From: Oscillospiraceae bacterium
GTDB taxonomy: Bacteria > Bacillota > Clostridia > Oscillospirales > Oscillospiraceae
Length of the DNA stretch: 39,246 nt
NCBI GenBank assembly: GCA_031261635.1
Contig: JAISJH010000102.1
Coordinates: 1 to 39,246 of the forward strand
Direction: 5' to 3'
This document shows, piece after piece, positions 7,778 through 16,234 of this stretch. The notes under the pieces are model-generated. The model made no database searches, had not been told where the DNA came from, and saw nothing but the letters and a program-made list of their open reading frames with translations. Position numbers and translations under genes: made by a program. Numbering within the stretch: position 1 is the stretch's first letter; every line of letters starts with the position of its first letter.

Positions 7778-7806
7778 GGCGCGGTGGACGACAATCACAT
7801 AAACGC

Positions 7807-7839
7807 TGACGCAACCGTACTCTCTATACGGTTGCGTCA
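7807..7839 (-). terminator. Strong hairpin after the giant surface protein gene
   Basis: TGACGCAACCGTA and TACGGTTGCGTCA make a perfect 13-bp stem around a 7-base loop, beginning 18 bases past the stop codon. The following minus-strand bases (GCGTTTATGTG) are only moderately T-rich. It most likely ends the long transcript and separates it from the XRE gene. Confidence 0.65.
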
Positions 7840-7857
7840 TTTATTATATGCGCGTAA

Positions 7858-10800
7858 CTAACGCCTGTCGTGGCTAACGCTGGCCTCGAGGATATTGCTG
7901 AACGCCCAGTGTTTTGCCGTCAAATCGCTGAAAGGGTTCAGCGACGCGTCCGTCACGGTGCAGTCGCGTTTTAGTACGTGGTTTATCAGGGCAATCACGC
8001 CGGCGCGGGTTATGCCGTCTGTGCCGTGGAAATTGCCGTCGTACTTGCCGCTAATCCAGCCCTTGTCATAGGCCGCGTTGATGTATTTCGCGTAGTATTC
8101 GCCGCCCTCAATGTCCGGGAAGCCCGTGCTTCCTGTGCGCGGTTTCAGGCCGCTGATTTTTGCCGCGAGAACCGTGAAGCCGCCGCGCGTCATCTGTTCG
8201 TCCGGGTGGAACAGGCCGTCCGTAAAGCCGACAATCAGCCCCTTAGCCGCGAAGTAGTTAACCGCCTGCGCGTACCAGGCGTCCGGCTCAACGTCGCTAA
8301 AATGGTTTTCAAGTTTTACGTTTTTATCAGAGTTCGCGACGATATTGAAAAGTATCTGCGCCGCAGACGCTCTGGTCATAACCTTATCCGGCATTATCTG
8401 GCGAATATGGTTGCCAACGACATAGGCGCCGTGGTCAAAGTGCGCGGAACCGCTTGACCCGCCAGAGCCGCCGGAGCCGCCGGAACCGCCGGAACCGCTT
8501 GAACCGCTCGAGCCGTCGGAGCCACTTGAACCGTCGGAGCCGTCAGATGTTCCCGAACTACCGGGGCTACCGGGACTACCGGGACTGCCGGGACTGCCGG
8601 GATTACCGGGGCTGCCGGGATTACCGGGGCTGCCGGGACTACCGGGACTGCCGGGACTACCGGGGCTGCCGGGATTATCGGGACCGTCCGTATCCTCATC
8701 ACCAATGAGGATAATTCCTCCCGGGCGACCAGTGTCGTCGGGGTCGTCAGAATCGCCGGGGCTACCGGAGCCGCCCGGAGGCGAGCTGGGCGAGGGTGAG
8801 CTACCCGGTGACGGGTTAGGCGAGGGTGAGCTTCCTGGTGAGGGCGAACTACCCGGAGACGGACTTGGCGAAGGCGAACTGCCGGGAGACGGACTGGGTG
8901 ATGGCGAGCTTCCCGGAGACGGACTGGGTGAAGGCGAGCTGCCGGGAGATGGACTAGGCGAAGGTGAGCTGCCCGGAGTTGGACTGGGCGAGGGTGAGCT
9001 TCCCGGAGTTGGACTAGGTGTAGCGGGCGGGGGCGGGGCTGGAGGCGGGTTGCCGCCGGGGGGTAAACCGCCGTTGGGAGGTGAACCAGACGTGATTGGT
9101 ACATAGTTTGCCTGTATTGTTGCTTCAAAACTCTCGTTTTCGTTAGCAAATATATACAGAGTATTCATTAGAGTTGGAATAGCAATAGAACCACCGCCGC
9201 TTATTATTGTCCAGTTGATAAATCTGTACGCAGAACCGTGGTCAGGCGCGATTATCGTGAATATTTTACCCTCATCAACTTCACGGGAATAGGTTAGTGT
9301 AGTCTTTGTTACAGTATCGTTTATGTTTAACTTGTATATCGAATTGTCTGATTCAGGGGCTTCTGTGCCTGCTGCAAAGCGTGCTACTATTTTTGCCGAG
9401 ACAGGATTTTCACTTTCTTCAGTCATTATAAACGTCGCAGACGCACTTTTGTCGGTTGGCTGAAAATAACCCTCACCATTAAGTATTTCCCAGAAGTCAA
9501 ATATTTCATTTTCTTCGGGCTCATTTGCAGCTATCGTGAATACACCGGTTTGGAAGCCCTGTTGACCATTAGTTATAGTACCGCCCTCTACTGTTAAGTC
9601 GAACAGTGGGTCGTCTCCAGGCGTGGGCGGATCATTGTCGCCGGACCAGGCATAGTATGCTATTATTGTTGCCTCAAATACCCCGTAAGGCATTTCATAG
9701 CTAGACGCTTCGCTGCCTATCTCACTGATGTTACCGCCACCGCTCTCTATGTCCCAGTAATCGAAAGTATAGTCGGAGTGCTTAGACGCTTGTATATTAA
9801 ATGTTTGAGCATCTGGTCCCGCTGTGACTTGGTGAACCTGTTCGGGTTGCGTATATAAAATATCATCTCCATATTGCTCTTTTATTGTTAACGTGTAGCT
9901 CGGCGCACCGATATGTGTAAACATTGGACGGATAGATGCTCTGTAAAGATGGTTCCCGTCTCCTAATTGCCACATATTAAACGTCGCAGTCGGTGTAGCT
10001 GTTGAAGGTGAAAACACACCCTCTCTGTTGCCTTCGTCTGGAAATTGCGACCATTTCACAAATATGTCAAATTCGTTCTCTGGAGTTGCAACTATGTTAA
10101 ATATGCCGGTATTGTTTTGAACTACCTCTTCACCATCACCGCCGACTATATAACCGCCGCCTATTTTCAATTCATACACCGGGCTTGTGCGGAAGTTTGC
10201 GGTAACAAACGCGATTGCGTGAGTTGGTTCATTAAATTCGAAAGAGGTATTTTCTTCCGTTGGCTGCTCAATCGTACCCAAGTTGTCAGCGTTTGTCCAA
10301 CTGAGAAAGTCTGAGTCTACGTTCGGAATAGGCGCGTCTATTGGAAACACAGTGGCCTCCGGGTGCCATTGAAACGTAGGCTCCTGCGATGTGTTCACGT
10401 TGCTGAGTACGACCACGCCATATCCATCGAGGTAATTCGGTGGTAATTCGCCTGGGTTTTCTTCGTCGTCTTTGAGCATGTATTTCGCTAAAACAATAGC
10501 GTGTTTCTGTCCCTCTCCCATTACGTAGGTAGCAATATAATTCGGAACATCTGCATTAATATCACCTTTTACACCGCTACTTTTATCGACCCAACCGATA
10601 AACTTCATAGTTCCGCTTTCATTTTCAGCATCAACACTAATCTCAACTTCATCAGTGGCTGATGAAAATATATAAGGTTCAGCGATATCGCTGAGAACCA
10701 GCACATAGTAATCGCCCGCAGTACCCTGGGGTTCTCCGTCGGGGGGGTCATCGCCACCGTCGGTTGGTCTAAAGTGCGCTTCAAGAATTATATCATCGTC

Positions 10801-13800
10801 AATTGTTATCTCGTCCTGCGGAGCGTACTCTCTGCCGTCATCATTTTGGTTAATCCAATAATCAAATGTATGGTCCGGCTTGTATAAATTGCCCCCGTCC
10901 GGAACGCGTACTATTGTACCCTCGGGATAACGCGCAGCCGGGGGAAGGTCGCCGATAGCCTCCCATTCACTCTCACTTAAAGCATACGACAACTCATACA
11001 GCGGCGTGCCCTGGTTAGCGAGATAGAGGTCAAGCGTATACTTCACCTCGTCTGCGACAAAATCCGGGAACAGGTTGCCGTTTTGCAAATTGAGCGTAAC
11101 CGTTCGCGGAAGGGCGCTATCACTGTCGGTTGCCTTAGCATACGCCACCGCGGGCGTAGCGTCGGCTCTGTTCACCGTCGTTAAAGAGTTTGAATATCTA
11201 TCGTCCGAGTAGAAACTAAGCGTTTTCAGCGCGTCAAGGCCTGTGCCGTCCAAATCGCCCCCAAGCGTAAAGCTATCCGCAATAGCCGAGTACGCGCGGG
11301 TTAAATCGTAAGGGTCGCCCGTAAACTTGCCGCCTATCGGGCTGTCGTTTTTACCGTGACCAATAGGTTCCGCGTCGTCAGCCGCGAATATGTATCCCGT
11401 GACCTCAACATTGGTAATACGTATATCGCCCGTACCGCTGTTCTCCGCGCCGCCGCCGATACCCGCGCCGCCTTTCTCGTTATTTTGCATGCCAGTACCG
11501 CCGGAAATATAAGTAAACACGGAGTTCTCAATTGTTATATTTTCGACCGGTGAGTACATATGCCCGCCGCCAATACCCGCGCCGTCGGACGAGTTCATAC
11601 CTCCGATTATCTCCCCGTTGAATACCGCCTGTTGAATCGTAATATTTCCCGCGCTACTAAGCTCACCGCCGCCGATACCCGCGGAACCTTTAGCAGCACC
11701 ACCACCGCCGACAAGGTTTTCCTTAAATAAAGAGCCGTTAATAATAGTTATGTCATTTACCGAACTAAAGTAACCGCCGCCGATTGCCGCGCCCGCTAGT
11801 GTACTGCCTTGTATGTTGCCATTGAATGTAGCTGCGTTATCAATTCTAATTTCACCGCCAACGCCGCTGTTCCCCGCGCCGCCGCCGATACCCGCACCGC
11901 CGCCGTACAGAGCGCCCTGGATGTAACGCTCAAAATAACTTTCTGAAATTTTAATATCACCGCTTATTGCGGCATTATTTAACCCGCCGCCGATACCCGC
12001 GCCGCCGCCATCGCCGCCGATAATTGAGTCCCCAAACTCTGAACTTGAAATTTTAATATCACCGCCAACATCGTCAACCTTTGTTATCCCGGCGTTTGCA
12101 AAGCCGCCGCCAATACCCGCGCCGCCGCTTGTGCCGCCTTTAATTTCTCCGTCAAAAGTCGTATTTTCAATAGTTATGCTTGTCGCTTCCATACTGATAA
12201 AATCTTCGTCTCCTAATACTTCATTATCGCCGATTGGCGCGCCGCCGCCGCCGATACCCGCGCCGCCGCCGGCGCCGCCGGTTATTCTACCATAAAATGC
12301 TGCATTGGTTATTTTGATTTCACCTATGCCACCGTAATATACTTCGGTATCTTGGATACGTCCGCCTGCGCCTATGCCCGCGCCAAGAGCAGCTAAATTA
12401 TCTTGATTGGCATAAATATCTCCCCAAAAAGATGAACTATCAATCGTAATATTCCTAACTCTTGACAGCAGTCCGCCGCCAATTCCCGCGCCTGCCGCGT
12501 AACCGCCCATTATGTCGCCATAAAATTTCGATCCGTTTTGTATTAGAATGTCCCCGCTCACATTGGACGAATGGCCGCCTCCGATACCCGCGCCGGAGTC
12601 AATGCTTTGAGAGCCGTTACCGCCTTTAATAACGCCGTAAAATGTCGAATTGTCTAAGCTAATATCACCATTCACATTTGAGTAATTATTTCCGCCGCCG
12701 ATACCCGCGCCGCTATCGCCGCCGGTTATTATTAGAGTGTTGTATTTCGGAATTTCTTCTCCTTCTCCTATTTCTACTGCTTCGCCGAACGTCGAACCCT
12801 CAATTACGATGTTGCCATTGATGTAGCTATTGCTAGTCCCGCCGCCTATACCCGCGCCGACGGCGCCGCTGATGCGACCCTTAAACTCCGAACCAATGAT
12901 TTCTATACCGTTTTCTAAAGATTCACTGTTAACGGAACTAGTTGATCCACCGCCGATGCCGGCGCCGCCGCTATAATTAGCTTTACCCGCGCTAATGTTG
13001 CCTAAAAAAAGCGAGTTTTCTATTTTAATAGCTCTGTTGACATTGCTGTAGTTACCCCCGCCGCCGATACCCGCCGCTTCGGACGAACTGATATCCTTAA
13101 AACTTGAGTTAGTTATATTGATACTTCCAACCGATGCCCAATTACCCCCGCCGCCGATTGCCGCACCTTCCTGGCCGATTAACTCCCCCACAAAACGCGC
13201 GTTTGTTATGTTGATATCACCATTTACAGCACTGTTAAAGTCGGGACCGCCGCCGATAGCCGCGCCGCCGTTAGGACCCGCGGTGATTGTATTTTGGAAT
13301 ATCGTACCTAAATACGCTTTTGGAATCTTATATTCCTCATTGCCTGTGCTTAGAGACTGCGGTACATATAAATTACCGTCTATTGTGATATCGCCGTTAA
13401 CCTGAGCGCCAACGCCACTACCTATACCCGCACCGCTATTCAGCACTTCAATGGTGTTAAAAACCGATTCTGTAATAGTAATATTTTTGACGGAAGCATT
13501 CACACCGCCACCAATACCCGCGCCGAGTGTACTCGTTATCTGCCCACTGAACCACGAGTCGGTTATTGTAATGTCTCCCGCACCCGCATCAGGAGCGACA
13601 CCTCCACCAATTGCCGCGCCGCCCTGATTTCCCCCGCTAAGGTTTCTAAACTTAACGTGATTCAGTGTAATATTACCGACGTAACTAGCGTTATTGCTAC
13701 CGCCGCCGATTGCCGCGCCTTTCTGTGAAACTTCGGCTGTTATTATACCGCCGTCAATAAATATATTTCCGCCTAAGGTACGGTCTCCAGCGCCGATTGC

Positions 13801-14607
13801 CGCGCCAGTTTCGCTTCTCGCTATAAGTATACCGCTATGTGCGACAACAGGCACATCCGCAAAGTGAAAACCGTCAACGAAGCTTGCCCGTATATACGAC
13901 CGCCCAGCGTATTGATAACCTGCAGAATATAGCGAGTTCTCAGAAACAGCTGCAATTGCGTCACCGTAGATATTGACATTCGCCAAATTGTTAAGCAACA
14001 GCGCCGCGCCTTTACCCGCCGTAGTGAGGGTATTTTCTATGTCTGTCCACCCTCCGTCATCAACACCCGGATTGAGATAGATGTCAGTCGTGAAATCAGA
14101 CGAAGAATCGCCTCTAATGGCCAGAGCGTAGCTATTGTTTGTCAAATCAAAATCAGTAATTTTGTTATCATTATGTATAGTTAACCCGTTCAGCAGCAAG
14201 CGCACGTTGTCTGCCGATACTTTAACGATATAGTCGGACGTTTCGCCGGATAATATGTAGTTGCCCTCGGCGTTGATAGTTACGATGTTATCGGTAATAT
14301 CAATGCCGCTGCCGCTTGTTTCAGGGGGATTCTCGCCGTCAAACTTAATCCAGCCTGTACCCGCCGCCACAGTATCCTCGTTGTACACATCGCCAATCGA
14401 AGCCGTGTCTTTGAAAAACCACTCGAACATATTGTCAGGCTCGACGGCGTTAATCCGCGCGTAATCAATCGCCGGGAACAGCCCCGCGACGAACACAAAC
14501 GCGAGAAACAGCGATAAAACCTTTTTTACGCGATTGTGATAGCTACTCTTGTTGCCGTTTTGTAATCTCTCTGTTTTCGTTTTGTCATTATTGTGTATCT
14601 TTTTCAT
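7858..14607 (-). CDS. Giant SLH-anchored surface protein with Gly-rich beta-solenoid-like repeats
   Basis: This 2249-residue protein is secreted and probably bound to the cell wall. A long basic N-region and a hydrophobic core (KKVLSLFLAFVFVAGLFPA, about residues 28-46) form the signal peptide. Residues about 80-170 resemble the Cthe_2159-type carbohydrate-binding/beta-helix family. From about 265 to 1055 the motif GAGIGGG or a close variant recurs about 22 times, alternating with ITIxxSxF strands, as in a right-handed beta-solenoid. Residues about 1150-1845 hold several InlB/Flg_new-like repeats (FDYW..., ending in AxF or AxY). A Pro-Ser linker (about 1850-1950), a collagen-like GSP/GNP stretch (about 1973-2023) and a Ser-Gly tract lead to SLH motifs (about 2060-2249). 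GGAGGG precedes the ATG and a consensus promoter lies upstream. The role may be adhesion or glycan binding. Confidence 0.92.
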   Translation of the reverse strand: MKKIHNNDKTKTERLQNGNKSSYHNRVKKVLSLFLAFVFVAGLFPAIDYARINAVEPDNMFEWFFKDTASIGDVYNEDTVAAGTGWIKFDGENPPETSGSGIDITDNIVTINAEGNYILSGETSDYIVKVSADNVRLLLNGLTIHNDNKITDFDLTNNSYALAIRGDSSSDFTTDIYLNPGVDDGGWTDIENTLTTAGKGAALLLNNLANVNIYGDAIAAVSENSLYSAGYQYAGRSYIRASFVDGFHFADVPVVAHSGILIARSETGAAIGAGDRTLGGNIFIDGGIITAEVSQKGAAIGGGSNNASYVGNITLNHVKFRNLSGGNQGGAAIGGGVAPDAGAGDITITDSWFSGQITSTLGAGIGGGVNASVKNITITESVFNTIEVLNSGAGIGSGVGAQVNGDITIDGNLYVPQSLSTGNEEYKIPKAYLGTIFQNTITAGPNGGAAIGGGPDFNSAVNGDINITNARFVGELIGQEGAAIGGGGNWASVGSINITNSSFKDISSSEAAGIGGGGNYSNVNRAIKIENSLFLGNISAGKANYSGGAGIGGGSTSSVNSESLENGIEIIGSEFKGRISGAVGAGIGGGTSNSYINGNIVIEGSTFGEAVEIGEGEEIPKYNTLIITGGDSGAGIGGGNNYSNVNGDISLDNSTFYGVIKGGNGSQSIDSGAGIGGGHSSNVSGDILIQNGSKFYGDIMGGYAAGAGIGGGLLSRVRNITIDSSSFWGDIYANQDNLAALGAGIGAGGRIQDTEVYYGGIGEIKITNAAFYGRITGGAGGGAGIGGGGAPIGDNEVLGDEDFISMEATSITIENTTFDGEIKGGTSGGAGIGGGFANAGITKVDDVGGDIKISSSEFGDSIIGGDGGGAGIGGGLNNAAISGDIKISESYFERYIQGALYGGGAGIGGGAGNSGVGGEIRIDNAATFNGNIQGSTLAGAAIGGGYFSSVNDITIINGSLFKENLVGGGGAAKGSAGIGGGELSSAGNITIQQAVFNGEIIGGMNSSDGAGIGGGHMYSPVENITIENSVFTYISGGTGMQNNEKGGAGIGGGAENSGTGDIRITNVEVTGYIFAADDAEPIGHGKNDSPIGGKFTGDPYDLTRAYSAIADSFTLGGDLDGTGLDALKTLSFYSDDRYSNSLTTVNRADATPAVAYAKATDSDSALPRTVTLNLQNGNLFPDFVADEVKYTLDLYLANQGTPLYELSYALSESEWEAIGDLPPAARYPEGTIVRVPDGGNLYKPDHTFDYWINQNDDGREYAPQDEITIDDDIILEAHFRPTDGGDDPPDGEPQGTAGDYYVLVLSDIAEPYIFSSATDEVEISVDAENESGTMKFIGWVDKSSGVKGDINADVPNYIATYVMGEGQKHAIVLAKYMLKDDEENPGELPPNYLDGYGVVVLSNVNTSQEPTFQWHPEATVFPIDAPIPNVDSDFLSWTNADNLGTIEQPTEENTSFEFNEPTHAIAFVTANFRTSPVYELKIGGGYIVGGDGEEVVQNNTGIFNIVATPENEFDIFVKWSQFPDEGNREGVFSPSTATPTATFNMWQLGDGNHLYRASIRPMFTHIGAPSYTLTIKEQYGDDILYTQPEQVHQVTAGPDAQTFNIQASKHSDYTFDYWDIESGGGNISEIGSEASSYEMPYGVFEATIIAYYAWSGDNDPPTPGDDPLFDLTVEGGTITNGQQGFQTGVFTIAANEPEENEIFDFWEILNGEGYFQPTDKSASATFIMTEESENPVSAKIVARFAAGTEAPESDNSIYKLNINDTVTKTTLTYSREVDEGKIFTIIAPDHGSAYRFINWTIISGGGSIAIPTLMNTLYIFANENESFEATIQANYVPITSGSPPNGGLPPGGNPPPAPPPPATPSPTPGSSPSPSPTPGSSPSPSPSPGSSPSPSPSPGSSPSPSPSPGSSPSPSPSPGSSPSPGSSPSPNPSPGSSPSPSSPPGGSGSPGDSDDPDDTGRPGGIILIGDEDTDGPDNPGSPGSPGSPGSPGSPGNPGSPGNPGSPGSPGSPGSPGSSGTSDGSDGSSGSDGSSGSSGSGGSGGSGGSGGSSGSAHFDHGAYVVGNHIRQIMPDKVMTRASAAQILFNIVANSDKNVKLENHFSDVEPDAWYAQAVNYFAAKGLIVGFTDGLFHPDEQMTRGGFTVLAAKISGLKPRTGSTGFPDIEGGEYYAKYINAAYDKGWISGKYDGNFHGTDGITRAGVIALINHVLKRDCTVTDASLNPFSDLTAKHWAFSNILEASVSHDRR
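8540..8692 (-). repeat. In-gene collagen-like GSP/GNP triplet repeat
   Basis: About 17 consecutive Gly-x-Pro-type triplets (mostly GSP, with GNP) are encoded by 9-base units such as CCGGGACTA and CCGGGGCTG. Such Gly-x-y runs can form bacterial collagen triple helices, but this run is short and serine-rich, so an extended spacer is equally likely. Confidence 0.8.
8762..9050 (-). repeat. In-gene tandem repeat coding the Pro-Ser linker
   Basis: About seven or more imperfect 30-base units, each encoding PGSSPSPSPS or a close variant, sit inside the giant surface protein gene. Third-codon changes between units show they are not freshly duplicated. The unit number could vary between strains through recombination or slippage, changing the distance between the anchor and the functional part. 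Confidence 0.85.
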
Positions 14608-14658
14608 AGCCGTTCCCTCCGTTAGTGTAATGTAGCTTTGTCTACTTATGTATTCATT

Positions 14659-14687
14659 ATTCTACCATATGTGTTCAATTTTGTCAA
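14659..14687 (-). promoter_or_regulatory. Sigma-A promoter of the giant surface protein
   Basis: On the minus strand TTGACA (14687-14682), a 17-base spacer and TAGAAT (14664-14659), eleven of twelve positions matching. The -10 box lies about 50 bases before the ATG. Confidence 0.8.
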
Positions 14688-14729
14688 GGGGTTTTTATTC
14701 GGGCAGGGTTAAATATACGTTGAGGCTTG

Positions 14730-14845
14730 TAGGAGCGGGGTTTACCCCCCACGCGCCGCGCCGTGCGGCGTACTATCGTCCAAACCACCGTCTCTGATAT
14801 TTGATATTTGATATTTGATAACTGTTATTTGATAACTGTTATTTG
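14730..14845. repeat. Degenerate GC palindrome plus solo AT-rich repeat end
   Basis: The 313-base gap between the giant gene and the rsgA leader peptide carries two promoters and repeat remnants. A degraded copy of the GTAGGGGCGGG palindrome lies at about 14730-14752. A solo right end of the AT-rich element at 14777-14845 reads CGTCCAAACCACCGTCTCTG and then runs of TGATATT and GATAACTGTTATT. The matching left end is not seen nearby. Confidence 0.75.
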
Positions 14846-14855
14846 AAAAAGCCTC

Positions 14856-14884
14856 TTGACAAGCCCCAACATTCGTAGTATAAT
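14856..14884 (+). promoter_or_regulatory. Consensus sigma-A promoter of the rsgA leader
   Basis: TTGACA (14856-14861), a 17-base spacer and TATAAT (14879-14884), a perfect match. Transcription should start near 14891, giving about 270 bases of leader before the rsgA start. So strong a promoter ahead of two terminator-like hairpins points to control by premature termination. Confidence 0.85.
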
Positions 14885-14920
14885 AAACTCGAATCCAAAT
14901 CACGAAAGGGAGTGTTTTAT

Positions 14921-14953
14921 ATGACTGCAACGAAAATGGTGGCTGTCACCTAA
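14921..14953 (+). CDS. Ten-residue leader peptide upstream of rsgA
   Basis: The short ORF encodes MTATKMVAVT and stops with TAA. An AAAGGGAG ribosome site sits 8 bases upstream of the ATG at the right distance from a perfect promoter, so it is very likely translated. The stop codon lies 10 bases before a stem-loop that begins at 14964. A ribosome paused near the end of this ORF would cover the base of that stem. This is the standard layout of drug- or peptide-sensing leader ORFs in front of resistance and ribosome-protection genes. The peptide is too short for the general gene call and has no function I can name beyond this. Confidence 0.7.
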   Translation: MTATKMVAVT

Positions 14954-15048
14954 CTGAATAACCGGCGCAGGCAACTGTTGGGGAGGTGCTTCTCCTTGGT
15001 TTGTTGTGCGCCGCAGAAGTAACCTTTCGTGAATACTGCAATTTGTGC

Positions 15049-15078
15049 GGCACACCGACAGGTGTGTTGTTTTTGTTT
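15049..15078 (+). terminator. Leader terminator 1
   Basis: CACACC and GGTGTG form a six-bp stem around GACA, extendable by a G-T pair and a further G, followed by TTGTTTTTGTTT. It lies between the leader peptide and rsgA, as expected for an attenuator. Confidence 0.75.
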
Positions 15079-15079
15079 A

Positions 15080-15127
15080 GCCGCAGATTTTGCAGCCGTC
15101 GAACGGCTGCTTGTCCGCGGCCTTTTT
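15080..15127 (+). terminator. Leader terminator 2
   Basis: An outer stem GCCGC (15080-15084) with GCGGC (15117-15121) encloses a perfect 8-bp hairpin, GCAGCCGT with ACGGCTGC (15092-15110), and is followed by CTTTTTG. A second stop signal in the same leader would tighten shut-off in the absence of induction. It ends about 25 bases before the rsgA ribosome site. Confidence 0.6.
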
Positions 15128-15163
15128 GCGCCCTTTTCAACTGTAAACTTTGGAGGAAAACTA

Positions 15164-16204
15164 TTGACAACAATGCACACTTACGGTTTTACTGAAAACC
15201 AAACGACAAAAAACACCGCAGAAACCCCCGCGAGAGTTACGGCGGTTCACAAGGAACGCTATGAGCTTGCCGGCGAGTACGGAACCGTCTACGGCAAACT
15301 GAAAACGTCGGTTTACTACGGCGGCGCTGACGAAAATTTCCCCACTGTCGGGGACTACGTTCTAATTCGCTACATAGCGGACGGCGACAGCCAAATCGTT
15401 AAAACGCTACCGCGCAGAACGTACTTCGCGCGGCGCGACCCTACGCCCGGACGCGGCGAACAGGCGGTTGCGGCGAATTTTGACACGGTGTTTATCACAA
15501 CATCGCTAAACCACGACCTAAACCTAAAGCGCGTCGAACGCTACCTAATGCTCACGCGGCAGAGCGGCGCTACGCCCGTCATACTGCTCACAAAAGCCGA
15601 TTTAACCGGGGACATCGCCGAACGTATCGGCGCGGTCAGGGAGATTGCCGCCGGAGCGGACGTTTTCCCGGTAAGCGTCGTAAGCGGCTACGGACTGGAA
15701 CAATTGCGAAGCTACTTGATACCCGGACAAACGGTAGTTTTCCTCGGCTCGAGCGGCGTAGGAAAATCCTCGCTCGTTAACGCGTTATTCGGCGGAGAAC
15801 TTATGACGGTTAACGGTATTCGCGAGGACGACAGTCGCGGCCGCCACACTACGACGCACAGGCAGCTGTTCACGTTCCCCTCCGGCGCGATGGTTATTGA
15901 CACGCCCGGTATGCGCGAACTTGGAATGTGGGACGTGACAACCGGGCTTGGCGAAACCTTCGGCGGGGTCGAGCGGTATTTTGGCAACTGCCGCTTTTCC
16001 GACTGCCGCCACGAAAGCGAACCCGGCTGCGCCGTAAAACAGGCGATAGCAAGCGGCGAACTGCCCGCCGAACGCTGGGAAAACTACCTAAAACTAAAAC
16101 ACGAGGCAAAATACTCCGACGACAAAGCGGCCTTTATGCGAGAGCGCCGCCGGTTGCACAAAGACCTCGCAAAGCACAGCAAGAAAGAACGGTACAATTA
16201 TTAG
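15164..16204 (+). CDS. rsgA: Ribosome small-subunit GTPase RsgA
   Basis: RsgA is a circularly permuted GTPase that acts late in 30S subunit assembly and is linked to the stringent response. The N-terminal OB fold covers about residues 20-110. The G4 motif TKAD (about residue 142) precedes the P-loop GSSGVGKSS (about residue 195) and DTPGM, which is the diagnostic permutation. A zinc-binding segment follows (CRFSDCRHESEPGC, about residues 275-288). The 346-residue form begins at TTG 15164, seven bases after GGAGG (15152-15156). The ATG nine bases later is too far from that site, and the longer open frame upstream runs through the attenuator. The longer N-terminus (YGFTEN...) suggests it may be a second, inducible RsgA paralogue rather than the main copy. 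Confidence 0.93.
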   Translation: MTTMHTYGFTENQTTKNTAETPARVTAVHKERYELAGEYGTVYGKLKTSVYYGGADENFPTVGDYVLIRYIADGDSQIVKTLPRRTYFARRDPTPGRGEQAVAANFDTVFITTSLNHDLNLKRVERYLMLTRQSGATPVILLTKADLTGDIAERIGAVREIAAGADVFPVSVVSGYGLEQLRSYLIPGQTVVFLGSSGVGKSSLVNALFGGELMTVNGIREDDSRGRHTTTHRQLFTFPSGAMVIDTPGMRELGMWDVTTGLGETFGGVERYFGNCRFSDCRHESEPGCAVKQAIASGELPAERWENYLKLKHEAKYSDDKAAFMRERRRLHKDLAKHSKKERYNY

Positions 16205-16234
16205 ACCGTCCTAAACAATATTTACACATACAAT

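Larger units (their letters stand above)
14964..15127 (+). promoter_or_regulatory. Transcription attenuator of rsgA
   Basis: Three mutually exclusive pairings can be drawn. Stem 1 pairs GGCGCA (14964-14969) with TGCGCC (15007-15012), with inner pairing of GGGGAG and CTCCTT. An antiterminator pairs TGTGCGCCGCA (15005-15015) with TGCGGCACA (15046-15054), leaving a two-base bulge. Terminator 1 pairs CACACC (15051-15056) with GGTGTG (15061-15066), followed by a T-rich tract. Stem 1 and terminator 1 each exclude the antiterminator. A ribosome stalled on the leader ORF would block stem 1 and favour read-through into rsgA. The model is inferred from base pairing; no probing data are available. Confidence 0.6.

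Noticed and set aside
7685-7840. 52-residue N-terminal extension of the XRE regulator
   Set aside because: It runs through the promoter, inverted repeat and terminator hairpin, and the HTH domain starts properly at ATG 7684.
8394-9149. Long open frames on both strands across the Pro-Ser and GSP repeat region
   Set aside because: They are created by the 9- and 30-base coding repeats of the giant surface protein. Their products are low-complexity Arg/Pro or Gly/Glu strings, with no ribosome site and no recognisable domain.
15029-15163. N-terminal extension of RsgA starting at ATG 15029
   Set aside because: This stretch overlaps both leader terminators and part of the antiterminator. The GGAGG site at 15152 clearly serves TTG 15164, and the extra residues have no family match.
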